This document shows, in pieces, positions 54,478 to 64,000 of a stretch of 64,000 nucleotides of DNA; the first letter of the stretch is position 1; the number at the start of each line of letters is the position of its first letter. The notes under the pieces are model-generated. The model searched no databases. It was not told the origin of the DNA and worked only from the letters and a program-made list of their open reading frames with translations. The DNA is taken from assembly GCA_949358305.1 (NCBI GenBank), contig OX442315.1, positions 3,224,001 to 3,288,000 on the forward strand, read 5' to 3'. A program made the position numbers and the translations under genes. The DNA is from Strigamia acuminata (taxonomy: Eukaryota; Arthropoda; Chilopoda; Geophilomorpha; Linotaeniidae).

Positions 54478-55423
54478 ATGCCTTTGGTTGCGGCACCCGA
54501 AAAGTATCACCCACTCGACGACTGGGAGACGTATTTAATGCAAATCGAATGCGTTTTCTCCTGCAATAAAATCGTCGACGACAAGGAAAAAGTGAATACG
54601 CTTTTGGCCTGTGTGGGTATGGCCACTTTCGCCAAGTTCGTGGATCTCGCCAGACCGAAAAAGCCGACGGAGTTAACGTTTAAGCAGCTCACAGACTTAA
54701 TGATCAAAAACCAAAAACCTAGACCGGTGAAACAAGGTGAAATTGTCCGTTTTCGAGCTCGTAAGCACAACAAAGGCGAGTCCGTGAGCAACTTTGCAGC
54801 CGCTCTTCACTCACTCACCAAATATTGCCACTTCGATACTGCCCAAGACGACGAGATGCGAAACCAGTTCGTGATCGGTTTGAACATGCGGCAGGTTCAA
54901 GAGACGCTTTATATGCAGAAGAACTTGACTTTTGCGTTAGCCCTCGAAGCCGCTACCTCCGCCGAAATCGCCGGAGCCGACGTATCCAGTTTTGTTGATG
55001 CGCAACAGTCCGTACACCAGCTGCACAAGTCGGGAAACTCATCACGTCAACATGCGAACTCGCAAAAAGGAGGCAAACGTCCCTCGAGGGGCACCTCCGG
55101 TCAGCAGCACCAGCAGTCGGACCACTCGAAGCCACAGCACGAAAAACAAAAGTGTAAACACTGCGGCAGATCTGGCCACCGCCAGGACGAGTGTCGTTTT
55201 CGCACTGCAAAATGCCACGGTTGCGGCATTGAGGGCCACATTAAGCCCATTTGTCGCGCCACAAAATCGACTTCGAGCGCCCATCACACGACGATCTCAG
55301 CACCTCGAAAATTGATGTTCTACGCCGTCCGCACGAAGGAACTGCAAACCCCGAACTCGGTGAACGCAGTGGCCCTCCGACACACCAAACCTTTGGTACT
55401 GGAGCTTCGTATCGCCGACATTC
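54478..55423 (+). CDS. Gag part of the Mag-like gag-pol frame
   Basis: ATG at 54478. Capsid-like region (WETYLMQIECVF, FRARKHNKGESVSNFAAAL) as in animal Mag/K02A2.6-like polyproteins, then two CCHC knuckles, CKHCGRSGHRQDEC and CHGCGIEGHIKPIC. The original frame is continuous up to 55423, where the nested element begins. Past that point the frame runs a little into the inserted LTR and stops at 55527. In the parent element gag and pol appear to be one frame. Confidence 0.8.
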
Positions 55424-55899
55424 TGTTGGGATTTGGAGCAAGCACATGGCGTCAGCCTGTTGATGTCGCATGTTTCCGGCTAAATGCGACCGCGATGCAT
55501 CGAGTTTGTTGCCGTATCTTGTCCTGAAGTTGTGAGTCGCTTGTTCTGGATTTTATCCCGAGTGTTATGGTATTCCAAGCGGCTTATATAGCGCGGTAAT
55601 CATTTGTTGTGTCGCCTGCTCGAAAGAGCTTATTGTTTGATTTGTTTTGGCTGCTTATCGATTGATAATGCCAGCATTTAGTTGCTTTTTATGTAAAGGA
55701 CAAATCAATGTTGATTATCCATTGATTTGTTCTCTTGTTTTATGTATTTGACTTGTGAAGAACAAATCACAAGCCAAAGCCACTTGTCTTTATGATTTGG
55801 CAGAATAAAGATGTCTGCCACCATGACTTATGGTTTAGGCAAGTTTGAAAACCATGTCTCGCTCTTTTAGACTGCACTCACATCGATTATGGATCAACA
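55424..55899 (+). repeat. 5' LTR of the nested element
   Basis: 476 bp, TGTTGGGATTTGG to GGATCAACA. Its last 144 bp are repeated exactly or nearly so at 58045-58188. Confidence 0.8.
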
Positions 55900-55900
55900 A

Positions 55901-55919
55901 TGGTAGCAGAGGATGGTTT
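55901..55919 (+). other. Primer binding site for initiator tRNA-Met (3' end)
   Basis: TGGTAGCAGAGGATGGTTT is the complement of the 3' end of animal initiator tRNA-Met including CCA. Confidence 0.85.
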
Positions 55920-57625
55920 TCGTGAGTGCTACGTTGGTTTAACGCCAAAAATCGAATTCGTGACATTTTTCTGCACGGGAACGTCTTTTGCGCGTCGACG
56001 GGAATTACCGGAGCGACGGGCGGCAATCGAGTGACGATTTCCCAGCACGGCGACCGAGATTCGCGTGCTTGGATCGGCAGAGAAGTCGGCGGGTTGCGAG
56101 CGAACAGTTTTCAATGGATTTCGACGGGAAACGAGTCGAAATCAACTTTGGACATTAGCCAAAGACAGTAAGGACATTAAGAATTATATTTCTGAATTTA
56201 TTTGGCAGTTTATAAGCCATTTTCGTCGTTTGAAATCCCGATGGCGCGTCATTTCAAAATGGCGGCGCCCAGCACCGTTCGTGTTTAAGGAGCGGATTTG
56301 CACTGATAAGTGCATTCAACGTTTGCCAACGCCGAAATAAACGACGTGGAAACGTTGACAAGACGTAGGTCAGCCGGGACGAGTGTTTTGAGACGAATTG
56401 GCGAAGGATTTTCGCCAGGACGACGTCCCGAAGCGACGGGATCGTGTATAGCGACGACGGACACGTTTAGAAGCGTGTTTCAACGATTTGGACGAGCCTT
56501 ATCGACTGGAATATCAACGTGAGAGTTGATAAACGTGGCAAGAACATTTGCAGCCGTGGTAGGCATCGATTGGCATCGAAATCATCGTTTTTGGCGCGAC
56601 GAGACACGCTACGAATTAGCGTCGTCGCATTCGACCCTAAAGTGTCGAAATACCAACGGATTTCAACGTGAAATCGCGTGGATTAACGTCTGGAACGACG
56701 AAGGATTGCCAAAAGCCAAAAGGTTTTTATTATTTGTTGAAAATAATCATTTTTCTTGTATTTTTGCCGAGATGTGCAGAAAAGCCACATCCAAGATGGC
56801 GTCGCCCATCGCGATACGAGTTTGAGGCCGCGTTTAGACTGTTTACGGGCCGAGAAGTGGTCACAAACGCTGGGATTAGCAACGTGGGGCCACATTAAGA
56901 GCCAAGGAATCGATTGGACCGGTTTGGAGTCGAAACGGACCATTTTTCGTCGAAAACAAAGCATTTTCCGGCGGCGACGAGTGGAATTGGATTTCACAAC
57001 GTTCAGAAGACGTCGCTCATCGTAATTGAGCATTTCTGCGTTGGATAACGTCGGGTAGACGTTCAACGAAGCCGCGACAGACGTCTGGACGACGTCACGG
57101 AATTTTTGGCGAACATTTCGAGTTCTTTTGGACGCGTTTGGTGCGACGGGCACAAACGCATCGCGGATTTGCACGTAGAGTGTATCTGCGCAACGAAGGG
57201 ACTGGTTAAGTCTTGTGCCAGGTGCACAAGTGAATTACAACGATTCAAGCGACGTTACAACGGCGTCAACGTGGGATTTTGCGACGCAAAAGTCCCGCAA
57301 AGAAGACAACTTGCCAGCAAAGTGTTATTGTTTATTTTCTGGGTTGTCGTGAAACTTTGTATAGTTTATAAGTTTTTGTTTGGGCCTATTAGTGTATTCT
57401 GCACGCTTTTGGGTAGTCACCCAAGTGCAGTCTTATTTCGGTTTGGGCTTGTCCGTGGTACAAGGTAGCCGTCCCGCGCCACCAGGTTGGCGGTCAGAAG
57501 CTATCAGGGCGACCAAACTCGAGTATTAATCCTTCTTATAAGGATTTCCTCGGGAGGATTGTTATTTTTCGCCTATATTTTGGAGGGAAAGTCTATTTAT
57601 TTGTGCAAAGTGCTGCAAATAATCA

Positions 57626-58084
57626 GTGAAAATGTGTTTTGTTCCGTCACTTAATTTATTAGTGAGTGTAGTGTGGTCGTGTGGTGCGAGTTTTGTGCAC
57701 ACAGTGTTTCGTGCAAGGAAAACGTCTATAACAGACAATGTGAATGCCTGCCACAAACTGACAATGGTCGACACACGCAAAGCGCCACTGAAGATGGAAA
57801 CACAGGAACAAAATGTCTTTAACGGACATACAGTCAATAAGGCACCGGATGAACAATTTGAAAAGGAAACAAGTGTTCTTGGAAAGGACAGCGAATATTT
57901 GAAATTGAATCCTGATTTGGATATGGATGTAATTGTATTGTTACTAACACATATAGTACATAAGAGTGCACTAACAGACAACATAGATACTGTGGGAAAG
58001 ATCATTGCGGATCTAATCTTAGCGATTTGTAAAATGCGTGTGCGTGAAGAACAAATCACAAGCCAAAGCCACTTGTCTTTATGA
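57626..58084 (+). other. Only long frame inside the nested element
   Basis: 152 codons starting near the end of the interior and running into the truncated LTR. The composition is protein-like (acidic middle, DMDVIVLLLTHIVHKSALTD), but no motif is recognised. It could be what is left of an accessory or gag gene after deletion. 55920-57600 upstream has no comparable frame and is rich in CGACG words. Confidence 0.3.
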
Positions 58085-58188
58085 TTTGGCAGAATAAAGA
58101 TGTCTGCCACCATGACTTATGGTTTAGGCAAGTTTGAAAACCATGTCTCGCTCTTTTAGACTGCACTCACATCGATTATGGATCAACA
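58045..58188 (+). repeat. Truncated 3' LTR of the nested element
   Basis: 144 bp matching 55756-55899; similarity to the left LTR stops abruptly at the 5' side of GTGAAGAAC. The missing 332 bp were probably deleted together with internal sequence. Confidence 0.75.
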
Positions 58189-59150
58189 CATTCTCCTCTG
58201 GATGGAAATCGACACTGGAGCGGGTGCGACGATCGTTAGTCGCGAGATGTACGTCAAGCATTTTTCGAAATTTCCGCTTAAATCGCTTGGCACTGAATTG
58301 TCATCGTACGACGGCCACGCCTTGCCTATCGCGGGAGTGTGCACTGTTCCTGTGGATTACGACGGTAAATTGTACACATTACTGTTGTGTGTGGCTGAGC
58401 ACGGTCAAGTCCCGTTGCTAGGCCGCGATTGGATGGACATTTTCGGTCTCCTCGACGTCACTGGTGCAGCGCTGCGCGCTGTCGTTTACCAAGCCAAGCC
58501 GGGAGTTCCATCGAAGTCAGCTCGCAAACGTGCGATTCGCCAGCGAGCCAAGCATCCACTCGATCCAGAACCAGATTCGACATCCGCCGTCGCTCCAACT
58601 CGCGACACGGAACCGCTGCCTGCGCCTCGCGACGAGCTGCTTTCTCCGTCGATTATTGCTGCCCCTGCGTGTGGATTGGCTTCCCGCAAGGCTGCGGCAG
58701 CTAAAGATGCTGCTCCACGCTGCTCGGCGAGCGAGGAAGATAAAATCAGACTTGAATCTATTTTACAGAAGCACGAGAACGTTTTCCGGGACGAAATTGG
58801 CTGCTACAACGTGGCACCGGTGAGTATCGACATCGATCCGAATTTCAACCCAATTTTTTTGAAAGCGTACCCGGTGCCACTCGCAGTCAAGCCAGCTCTC
58901 GAAGTGGAACACCGTCGTTTACAAGCGCTCGGGATCATCACGCCAGTCGCCTCCTCACGTTGGGCGACCCCGATTATGCACGTCAAGAAGGCGGACGGTT
59001 CCATAAAAATAGCCGGATGTTACAATCGGACTGTCAATAAGGCGGTTCTGCCGTGTTCATATCCGTTGCCGTTGTTTGCCGACGTGGCTGCAAACTTGTC
59101 GGGGGGAGAGTCGTATTTGACCCTCGACATGAACCACGCATACTGGAAAC
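58189..59150 (+). pseudogene. Protease and partial reverse transcriptase of the Mag-like element
   Basis: Resumes the gag-pol frame after the nested element. Protease active-site motif EIDTGAGATIVS, then GRDWMDIFGL; a linker; then the reverse transcriptase N-terminal part (YPVPLAVKPALEVEHRRLQA, SSRWATPIMHVKKADGSIKI, YPLPLFADV, LTLDMNHAYW). It breaks off soon after the first catalytic region, at about 59145, so the YxDD site, RNase H and integrase core are missing. The shifted frame then stops at 59230. Inactive. Confidence 0.8.
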
Positions 59151-59664
59151 GGTTAGAAGTTTTGCAGTCGGTGATGCAGTCTTCGTTCGAGATTACCGTC
59201 ATTCGGATAAGTGGATCCCCGGCATTGTGAAAGAAATTGTTTCTTCAACAACGTACACTGTCGAAATTGCGGCTGGAGTGTTGTGGTCTCGTCACGTTGA
59301 CCAGTTGCGGAAACGTGCGACAATTGGACCACCTCTTCCAATTGAAGGGGATGAATGCAGCTCGGGCCCATTCGTAATGCCACAAACTGCATGTTTGGTT
59401 CCGCCTGTCGTCCTGCCTCAACCTCAACCTCAGCTGATAATTCCTGCGCCTAACCAGAACTTGCCTAACGCGCTTGCAACTCCGCCGCCACCACCTTTGC
59501 CTGCGCCGTTGCTCCCTGCGCTTCTACCGTTGCTTGCTGCTCCTCCGCCGCCTCCGCATGTGCTCCAGCCGTTGCCGCAATCGCCTCCGCCAGCTGCTCA
59601 TTCCAGACGGTCGGTTAGAAAAAGGAAAAATACGCAGTTCTACGGTTACCCAACAAATAATTAA
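59145..59664 (+). pseudogene. Integrase C-terminal remnant of the Mag-like element
   Basis: In another frame after the deletion: FAVGDAVFVRDYRHSDKW, then PGIVKEIVSSTTYTVEI and HVDQLRKR, the C-terminal domain found at the end of K02A2.6/Mag-type integrases, followed by a proline-rich tail and a basic end. The stop is at 59664. No start codon of its own. Confidence 0.75.
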
Positions 59665-59782
59665 CTCATTCGTGTTTGTTGTTATATTTGTTTATTGATT
59701 CGTTTATTACAGTGTTAATTTGAAATGTCAACCTTTTGTTTGAGTAATTGCTCCCCTGATTGGTCAACAATTAAGGGGATAC

Positions 59783-59969
59783 TGGAGTGTCCGAACTCCA
59801 TTTTGTTTATTGTTATTTTATGACGCGCTTGCCTTCCGCAGCACCCCCTGTACAATTCTGTTGAATAAATCACTTATGTTAATTCTACTTACCAAGATGG
59901 CTGCTTCTTGACCAACTTCCACATAATTACAACTTTAAAAACAATTCATCGAGACCAAAGAACACATTA
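59783..59969 (+). repeat. 3' LTR of the Mag-like element
   Basis: 187 bp, one substitution from the 5' LTR. Preceded by the purine-rich AATTAAGGGGATAC. Confidence 0.88.
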
Positions 59970-59977
59970 GAGTGTAT

Positions 59978-60730
59978 TGTTACGTGGATTCCGGGCCTGA
60001 TCAGGTTTCCACGCAACGTTATTTTATTTGGGGTTTTAGTGAGTGTGACAGGAAAGGATGAGATTGGTTTTATGTTTAAATTCAATTCAGTCTTTATTCG
60101 ACCGGACAAACAAAGTTTGTTCGATCCCTTTTAGATTCTAATACATTTACACTCAAGAAACAGTTGGAATGCTATCCGGATAAACTATCATTTTTCATTC
60201 TTATTAAATTGTACAACTTTTATAAATTGGGTTATTAAACAACTGTGTGATAATCTAAATCGTGTTTAACTGTTGCAGTTTATAGTCGGCAGCCGCTCTC
60301 TTTATTGAGGCGACATTAGACTCTCTAGATTCTGAAAAGCAAAGTGATTAGAGACCTGTCTTAGTGCGGGCTCCGTATTTATAGCAAATCTGCCATAAAC
60401 CCCATAATTGAATTGATCGGTCCATCACATGGCGATGACGGTGTCCAACCGTCCGCGCCATCTGTGGCCGAAATTTAGCAACATTTAAGTAATAATAGTT
60501 CGAATTACGTGCTACGAATCGCGCATTAATTGGCATGGTTCGTACACATGACAACTCCCTTTTTTGCTGTGTTTTGGACCCCAAAATACAAATTTCGCTA
60601 CCAGACAGGTGTCTTTTTAAATCGGACATTCTTAATGAATGTTCGGCTATTTCTACCTTTCATAAGTTATCACTCAGTTGTTTCATAGTTATTATTCAAA
60701 CTTAAATCATTCTGGAGTTGACTTTACTCC
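59978..60730 (-). repeat. Probable 3' LTR of the minus-strand Gypsy element
   Basis: On the minus strand a TATAAATA box (60376-60383) is followed about 280 bp later by AATAAA (60093-60098), the usual U3-R order. The far end starts TGTTACGTGG on the plus strand at 59978. A pyrimidine run CTCCCTTTTATTCC at about 60728-60741 could be the complement of the polypurine tract. The second LTR is outside the window, so borders are approximate. Confidence 0.45.
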
Positions 60731-61596
60731 CTTTTATTCCAATGTTACCATTCCAATCAAATCATAAAATAATTCAACTTAAACTAACTTAATATCACTA
60801 TTACAATATTTGCTTTTCCATTGTTTATTTTTACATATTTGAAAAGTCTAACAAAAAAAAACATAAGTCAAAAGAAAATTTTTGTCAAAATTAAATTATC
60901 AAAATCAAAGTTCACATTTTAAATTAAAACAAGATGAAAAATAAATATAAATTATTCTGTCACTCAATATTCAAAACTATTCACATTAAAAACAAGCATT
61001 TTCATAATAAATTACAACTCTTAACAATTTTCCAAAGTGGGAAAAAAAACAAATTCAAAAATATTTTTCTAATTTCTTCAATTTTCTTTAAAATTAACTA
61101 TACCGTTAAAACATCAACTCACTTCAATTATTTACAATAATTAATTCCTATTAACATTCAGTCAAAATTATGCCGTGAAATATTTACATTAAATTTACCA
61201 AAATTTCAACACGTTAAATTCTCACACGAAATTCGCGATAGATTCCTCTCGCATTCTCGGCCATTCGCATTATTAATTTTTCCTTTAAAACTATTTTTAA
61301 ATTACTCTACTATAATATCAAATTCAACTATAACTTATTTTAAAACTTTACCTAAATTATCAAGTCCAATAAAATTTCAAACGAATGGGCGAAACTCGCG
61401 ACTGGTTTCCACTCGCGAAAATTCGCTTATAAAACACTCAAAACTTCACAATTCGTTTCCAAAAACCATTTGAAATTATTCAATTCATTTGTACAAACCT
61501 TTTAAGACACAATTCAATACACAAAATATCAATATATAATCAAAAGAGGATCTTGTTTCCGGGTCACACTATAAGTTCGTGTTCACCGTAGCAAAA
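60731..61596 (-). other. 3' non-coding region of the minus-strand Gypsy element
   Basis: Very AT-rich sequence between the integrase stop and the putative LTR. No frame of interest. An envelope gene, if it ever existed, is absent here. Confidence 0.4.
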
Positions 61597-62342
61597 TCAG
61601 TAGAAATGGCGATAGTTTTTTCGTTTCTGCGGTCTGAGTCTGCGCGACCGGATATCGTCATTCTGTGTACCTACGCCATCTGGTGGCAGGTTTTTAAGTT
61701 GGTTTTCACTTGTTCCTATTAAAGGCTGTGGTTCAAATAGTGATTTCAATGAGATTTGTTCTGTGTCATCTATATAACGTTCTTTTGGTTTATTTTTCAC
61801 TATTTTTACTGGTTTTTCAATGTTTTCAACTACAATTTCACCTTTTTTACTGATTTTCTTCACTTTATCAGCAAATTTCACTTTCTTTTCTGGCATATCT
61901 TTCAAAACTTCATCTATTTCTTCTTCAACTCGTTCCTTATATGGCTTTAACCTTTCTACATTCACTATGTCACTTTTCTTTCTTGTAGAATTGATTATTT
62001 CATAATCATTTGGTGCTGTTCTTCTCACAATTTCATAAGGGCCGGAAAATTGCGGTAAAAGCTTCTCTGACAAGCCAACTTTTCTGTTGATGGTTTTCAA
62101 ATAAACCAATTCACCTGGTTCAAATTCTTTGTTGACTCTATCTTCATCAAACCTTTTCTTACTCTTTGCTGATTGTTTTTCTAAACGTTCATTTGCAATT
62201 TTCCTAGCTGCTCTAATGAATTTCGCTGTTCTTAAAGTAAACTCTTTCTGTGGCAAATCCAAATTTACATCTACTGTCAAATCCACATCATATCCACGAA
62301 GTAAATAATGTGGTGTATATCCTGTTGTTTCGTGAACGCCCG
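61597..62342 (-). CDS. Integrase C-terminal part of a minus-strand Gypsy element
   Basis: Open on the minus strand from the insertion point at 62342 down to 61597, about 248 codons, with no start of its own because the upstream part of pol lies beyond the Copia insertion. It begins in the segment after the catalytic core (HETTGYTPHYLLRGYDVDL), continues through a basic helix (KFIRAARKIANERLEKQSAK), GELVYLKTINRKVGLSEKLL, FSGPYEIVRR and NVERLKPY, and has a lysine-rich tail. This matches Ty3/Gypsy integrase. Interrupted, so not expressed as a whole. Confidence 0.8.
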
Positions 62343-62601
62343 TGTTGTATGAAAACAGGAAGAATGGAAGAAATTGTTATAATCGTGTGTGTCACCAGGC
62401 CGAATATGTATAAATCCCGAATGAGGGTCTCCGACCGCTAGGGGGAGTTGGTTGTATTTTCGGGTCACGGAGGATGACGTGACGTAAACGTGACTTCCGG
62501 TCACTTGTTCTTCTGGAGACGCGTGCTCTGTATATGCCGTGCGAATAAAACCCCTCATATCTTTTCATCCGAAGTTATCCAGTCTTTTCCCAAATACAAC
62601 A
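62343..62601 (+). repeat. 5' LTR of the Copia element
   Basis: 259 bp with perfect 8-bp inverted ends, TGTTGTAT and ATACAACA. AATAAA at about 62545. Confidence 0.85.
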
Positions 62602-62603
62602 AA

Positions 62604-62615
62604 GGGTTATGGGCC
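62604..62615 (+). other. Primer binding site, internal initiator tRNA-Met
   Basis: GGGTTATGGGCC complements the anticodon region of initiator tRNA-Met, the half-tRNA priming site known from Drosophila copia. Confidence 0.75.
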
Positions 62616-62754
62616 ACAGCATCTAACACTGCGTGAGTTTTTACATCTCGTATCGATTTTCCGGGCGTTTTGACGAAGGAGTGACCACTGACCGGACCAC
62701 GAGACGTTAGGCCTAATTTCCAACGCGTGGTAGATCGCCAATCAACCTTCAAAA

Positions 62755-64000
62755 ATGGCGGACAGAGATGCGATGAGGATCGAAAAGCTGGAGGATGAAA
62801 ACTACGCCACGTGGGCGTTCAAAATGCGAGTATTCCTGAAGAAGTCGGAATGGTGGACGGTCATCGTTGACGAAGCACCAGTGAACGGAGCAGCGGCGGC
62901 GAGGAACGCGTGGCGTGGCAAGGACGAAAAAGCCATGAACGCAATCGTCCAGGCCCTGTCGCCAGCACAGACAGTGTACGTGATAAACAAAGACACGGCA
63001 CGCGAATGCTGGGAGAAATTGGAGGAAATCCACCGAGGGCGAGCGCGCCAAAGACAGACTATTTTGCGCCGAGAGCTGACCAAAACGAGGTGGGAAAAAG
63101 CTGAGACGGCCACGAAGTTCCTGCAACGTGTGGAGTCGACGGTGAACCAGTTACGAGCTGTTGGCGGCGAAATTTCGGAGCAAGAGGTGGGAACTTTAAT
63201 AATACAAAACCTGCCAAAACCATACCACAGCATCCAGAGAGCGTTTGACATGTGCGACGAAGATGAAGTGACGATGGTCAAGCTGCGGCACATGATCATA
63301 CAGGAGGAATCGCGACAAACTGGAGACGATGAAGTGGTCGAGAAACTGCATAAAGTGAACCTGTCCAGCCGCACGAAGAACAACTATCGGGGCGGCGAAC
63401 GGAACGGTGACCACGACGGAAAACGAGACCTGAAAAACGTAAGATGTTTCAATTGCCAGAAATTCGGGCACATGGCCAGAAATTGTCGCAGCCAGAAGGA
63501 GAGCGAGGGACGACGCGATAACAATTCCAAGCAGTCGAGAGGAAATGCCAAGAAGGAACAGCAGCCAGACGCCACCGCCAGGGCTGTGAAAGACAGACCA
63601 GAGTTTGCATTTCAGGTCAGAATCGACCAAACGGAAGGACGGCAGTGGAACCTCGACTCCGGAGCGACGAGGCACATGACGGCGAACAGGGACTTTCTCG
63701 AATCGTTCGTGGCAGATGACGGAAGTCGAAAGGTGACGCTGGCAGATGGGCGCCAAATCCCAATCATGGGCTGCGGAAACGTGAAATTCATTACGAACGA
63801 CGCTGACTTGATCGCGAAGGAGGTATTATACATTCCTGATTTAAATGACAATTTGATTTCGGTGCCAAAACTCGACGACGCGGGTTTACTCGTTGCTTTC
63901 GGAAGCGGGAAGTGTACGATATCGAGCGGGGACCGAGTGATAATGACTGCTACAAAGATCGGGGACGTGTATAGACTGAACGTGGAGACCGTGGTGGCCG
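62755..64000 (+). CDS. Copia Gag-Pol, N-terminal part
   Basis: ATG at 62755; the frame is open to the end of the window (about 415 codons). The Gag region opens with a Copia-like N-terminus (EKLEDENYATWAFKMRVFL). It has a zinc knuckle CFNCQKFGHMARNC near residue 228, then the protease site WNLDSGATRHMT and the gag-pre-integrase region (VLYIPDLNDNLISVPKLDD). Integrase and reverse transcriptase should follow outside the window, in the Copia order. No stop or frameshift is present in the visible part, so the element may be intact. Confidence 0.9.
   Translation, partial: MADRDAMRIEKLEDENYATWAFKMRVFLKKSEWWTVIVDEAPVNGAAAARNAWRGKDEKAMNAIVQALSPAQTVYVINKDTARECWEKLEEIHRGRARQRQTILRRELTKTRWEKAETATKFLQRVESTVNQLRAVGGEISEQEVGTLIIQNLPKPYHSIQRAFDMCDEDEVTMVKLRHMIIQEESRQTGDDEVVEKLHKVNLSSRTKNNYRGGERNGDHDGKRDLKNVRCFNCQKFGHMARNCRSQKESEGRRDNNSKQSRGNAKKEQQPDATARAVKDRPEFAFQVRIDQTEGRQWNLDSGATRHMTANRDFLESFVADDGSRKVTLADGRQIPIMGCGNVKFITNDADLIAKEVLYIPDLNDNLISVPKLDDAGLLVAFGSGKCTISSGDRVIMTATKIGDVYRLNVETVVA

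Larger units (their letters stand above)
55424..58188 (+). mobile_element. Nested LTR element, mostly non-coding (LARD-like)
   Basis: Ends TGTTGGG and ATCAACA are flanked by CATTC on both sides (55419-55423, 58189-58193). The left LTR is 476 bp (55424-55899). It is followed by a 19-base primer site for initiator tRNA-Met. At the right only the last 144 bp of the LTR are present (58045-58188). The interior of about 2.1 kb has no gag or pol; its only sizeable frame is near 57626-58084. A non-autonomous element, or a deletion derivative whose deletion ran into the 3' LTR. Confidence 0.8.
54111..59969 (+). mobile_element. Mag-like Ty3/Gypsy element, internally deleted and interrupted
   Basis: 187-bp LTRs (54111-54297, 59783-59969) differ at one base, and GAGTG flanks both ends (54106-54110, 59970-59974). 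The primer site at 54300 starts TGGCGACGAG, matching the complement of the tRNA-Ser 3' end. Gag, protease and the start of reverse transcriptase are followed by the integrase C-terminus, so the middle of pol is deleted. A second LTR element is inserted between gag and protease. The short LTRs, two zinc knuckles and RT style resemble Mag/K02A2.6-like elements. Confidence 0.88.
62343..64000 (+). mobile_element. Copia-type LTR element, continues past the window
   Basis: 5' LTR 62343-62601, primer site, then a gag-pol frame open to the window end. It inserted into the integrase gene of the minus-strand Gypsy element. The target duplication would be GCCCG (62338-62342), but the other side is not visible. 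Confidence 0.88.

Noticed and set aside
55920-57550. Several 60-160 codon frames on both strands inside the nested element
   Set aside because: They overlap each other on both strands, share the CGACG-rich bias and show no protein motif.
58464-58823. Alternative frames overlapping the Mag-like protease/RT
   Set aside because: Shadows of the protease-RT frame, which carries clear motifs.

Overview
The window is animal nuclear DNA, most likely arthropod. It is AT-rich, genes are split by short GT-AG introns, and it carries an ionotropic-receptor (IR) type glutamate-receptor gene, pickpocket-like DEG/ENaC channels, a ZYG11-like LRR gene, an intron-containing tRNA-Leu, and LTR elements of the errantivirus, Ty3/Gypsy and Copia types. 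I do not name a species. All homology statements are my own reading of motifs; no database was searched.

Layout. 0-3.4 kb: 3' part of an IR gene (+). 4.9-6.0 kb: an unrecognised exon and a secreted cysteine-rich EF-hand protein (-). 6.8-8.2 kb: a ZYG11/ZER1-like LRR protein (-). 10.15-10.64 kb: a long, almost loopless inverted repeat built from an Aurora kinase fragment, joined to a scrap of the ZYG11-like gene. 11-37.5 kb: three diverged copies of a segment, each with repeats upstream and a DEG/ENaC gene downstream. Copies 1 and 3 have open exon models of 816 and 815 codons. Each encodes two complete DEG/ENaC modules in one polypeptide, giving four predicted membrane segments. Copy 2 is a pseudogene with nonsense changes, a frameshift and a deletion that merges its two modules. 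tRNA-Leu(CAA) lies between copies 1 and 2.

Mobile elements are nested. Copy 1 holds an errantivirus-like provirus 5 bp inside an intron; it has lost most of pol but kept gag and env. Copy 2 carries a solo Copia-type LTR. A TA-target element and a hAT MITE lie just before it. Downstream of copy 3 a TIR element with an 8-bp target duplication was itself split by a 13.1-kb Gypsy element with 1043-bp LTRs, gag, pol and an unrecognised third ORF of 954 codons. From 54 kb on, a Mag-like Gypsy element is split by a mostly non-coding LTR element and lies next to a minus-strand Gypsy element, whose integrase ORF is broken by a Copia element running off the end of the window. Several insertions can be confirmed because DEG/ENaC paralogues supply the empty sites. 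Paired LTRs differ by only one or two positions, so these insertions look young.

The main points for follow-up are the fused four-segment DEG/ENaC genes, the Aurora hairpin (a candidate source of endogenous siRNA), and the third ORF plus protease-like LTR ORF of the 13-kb element.
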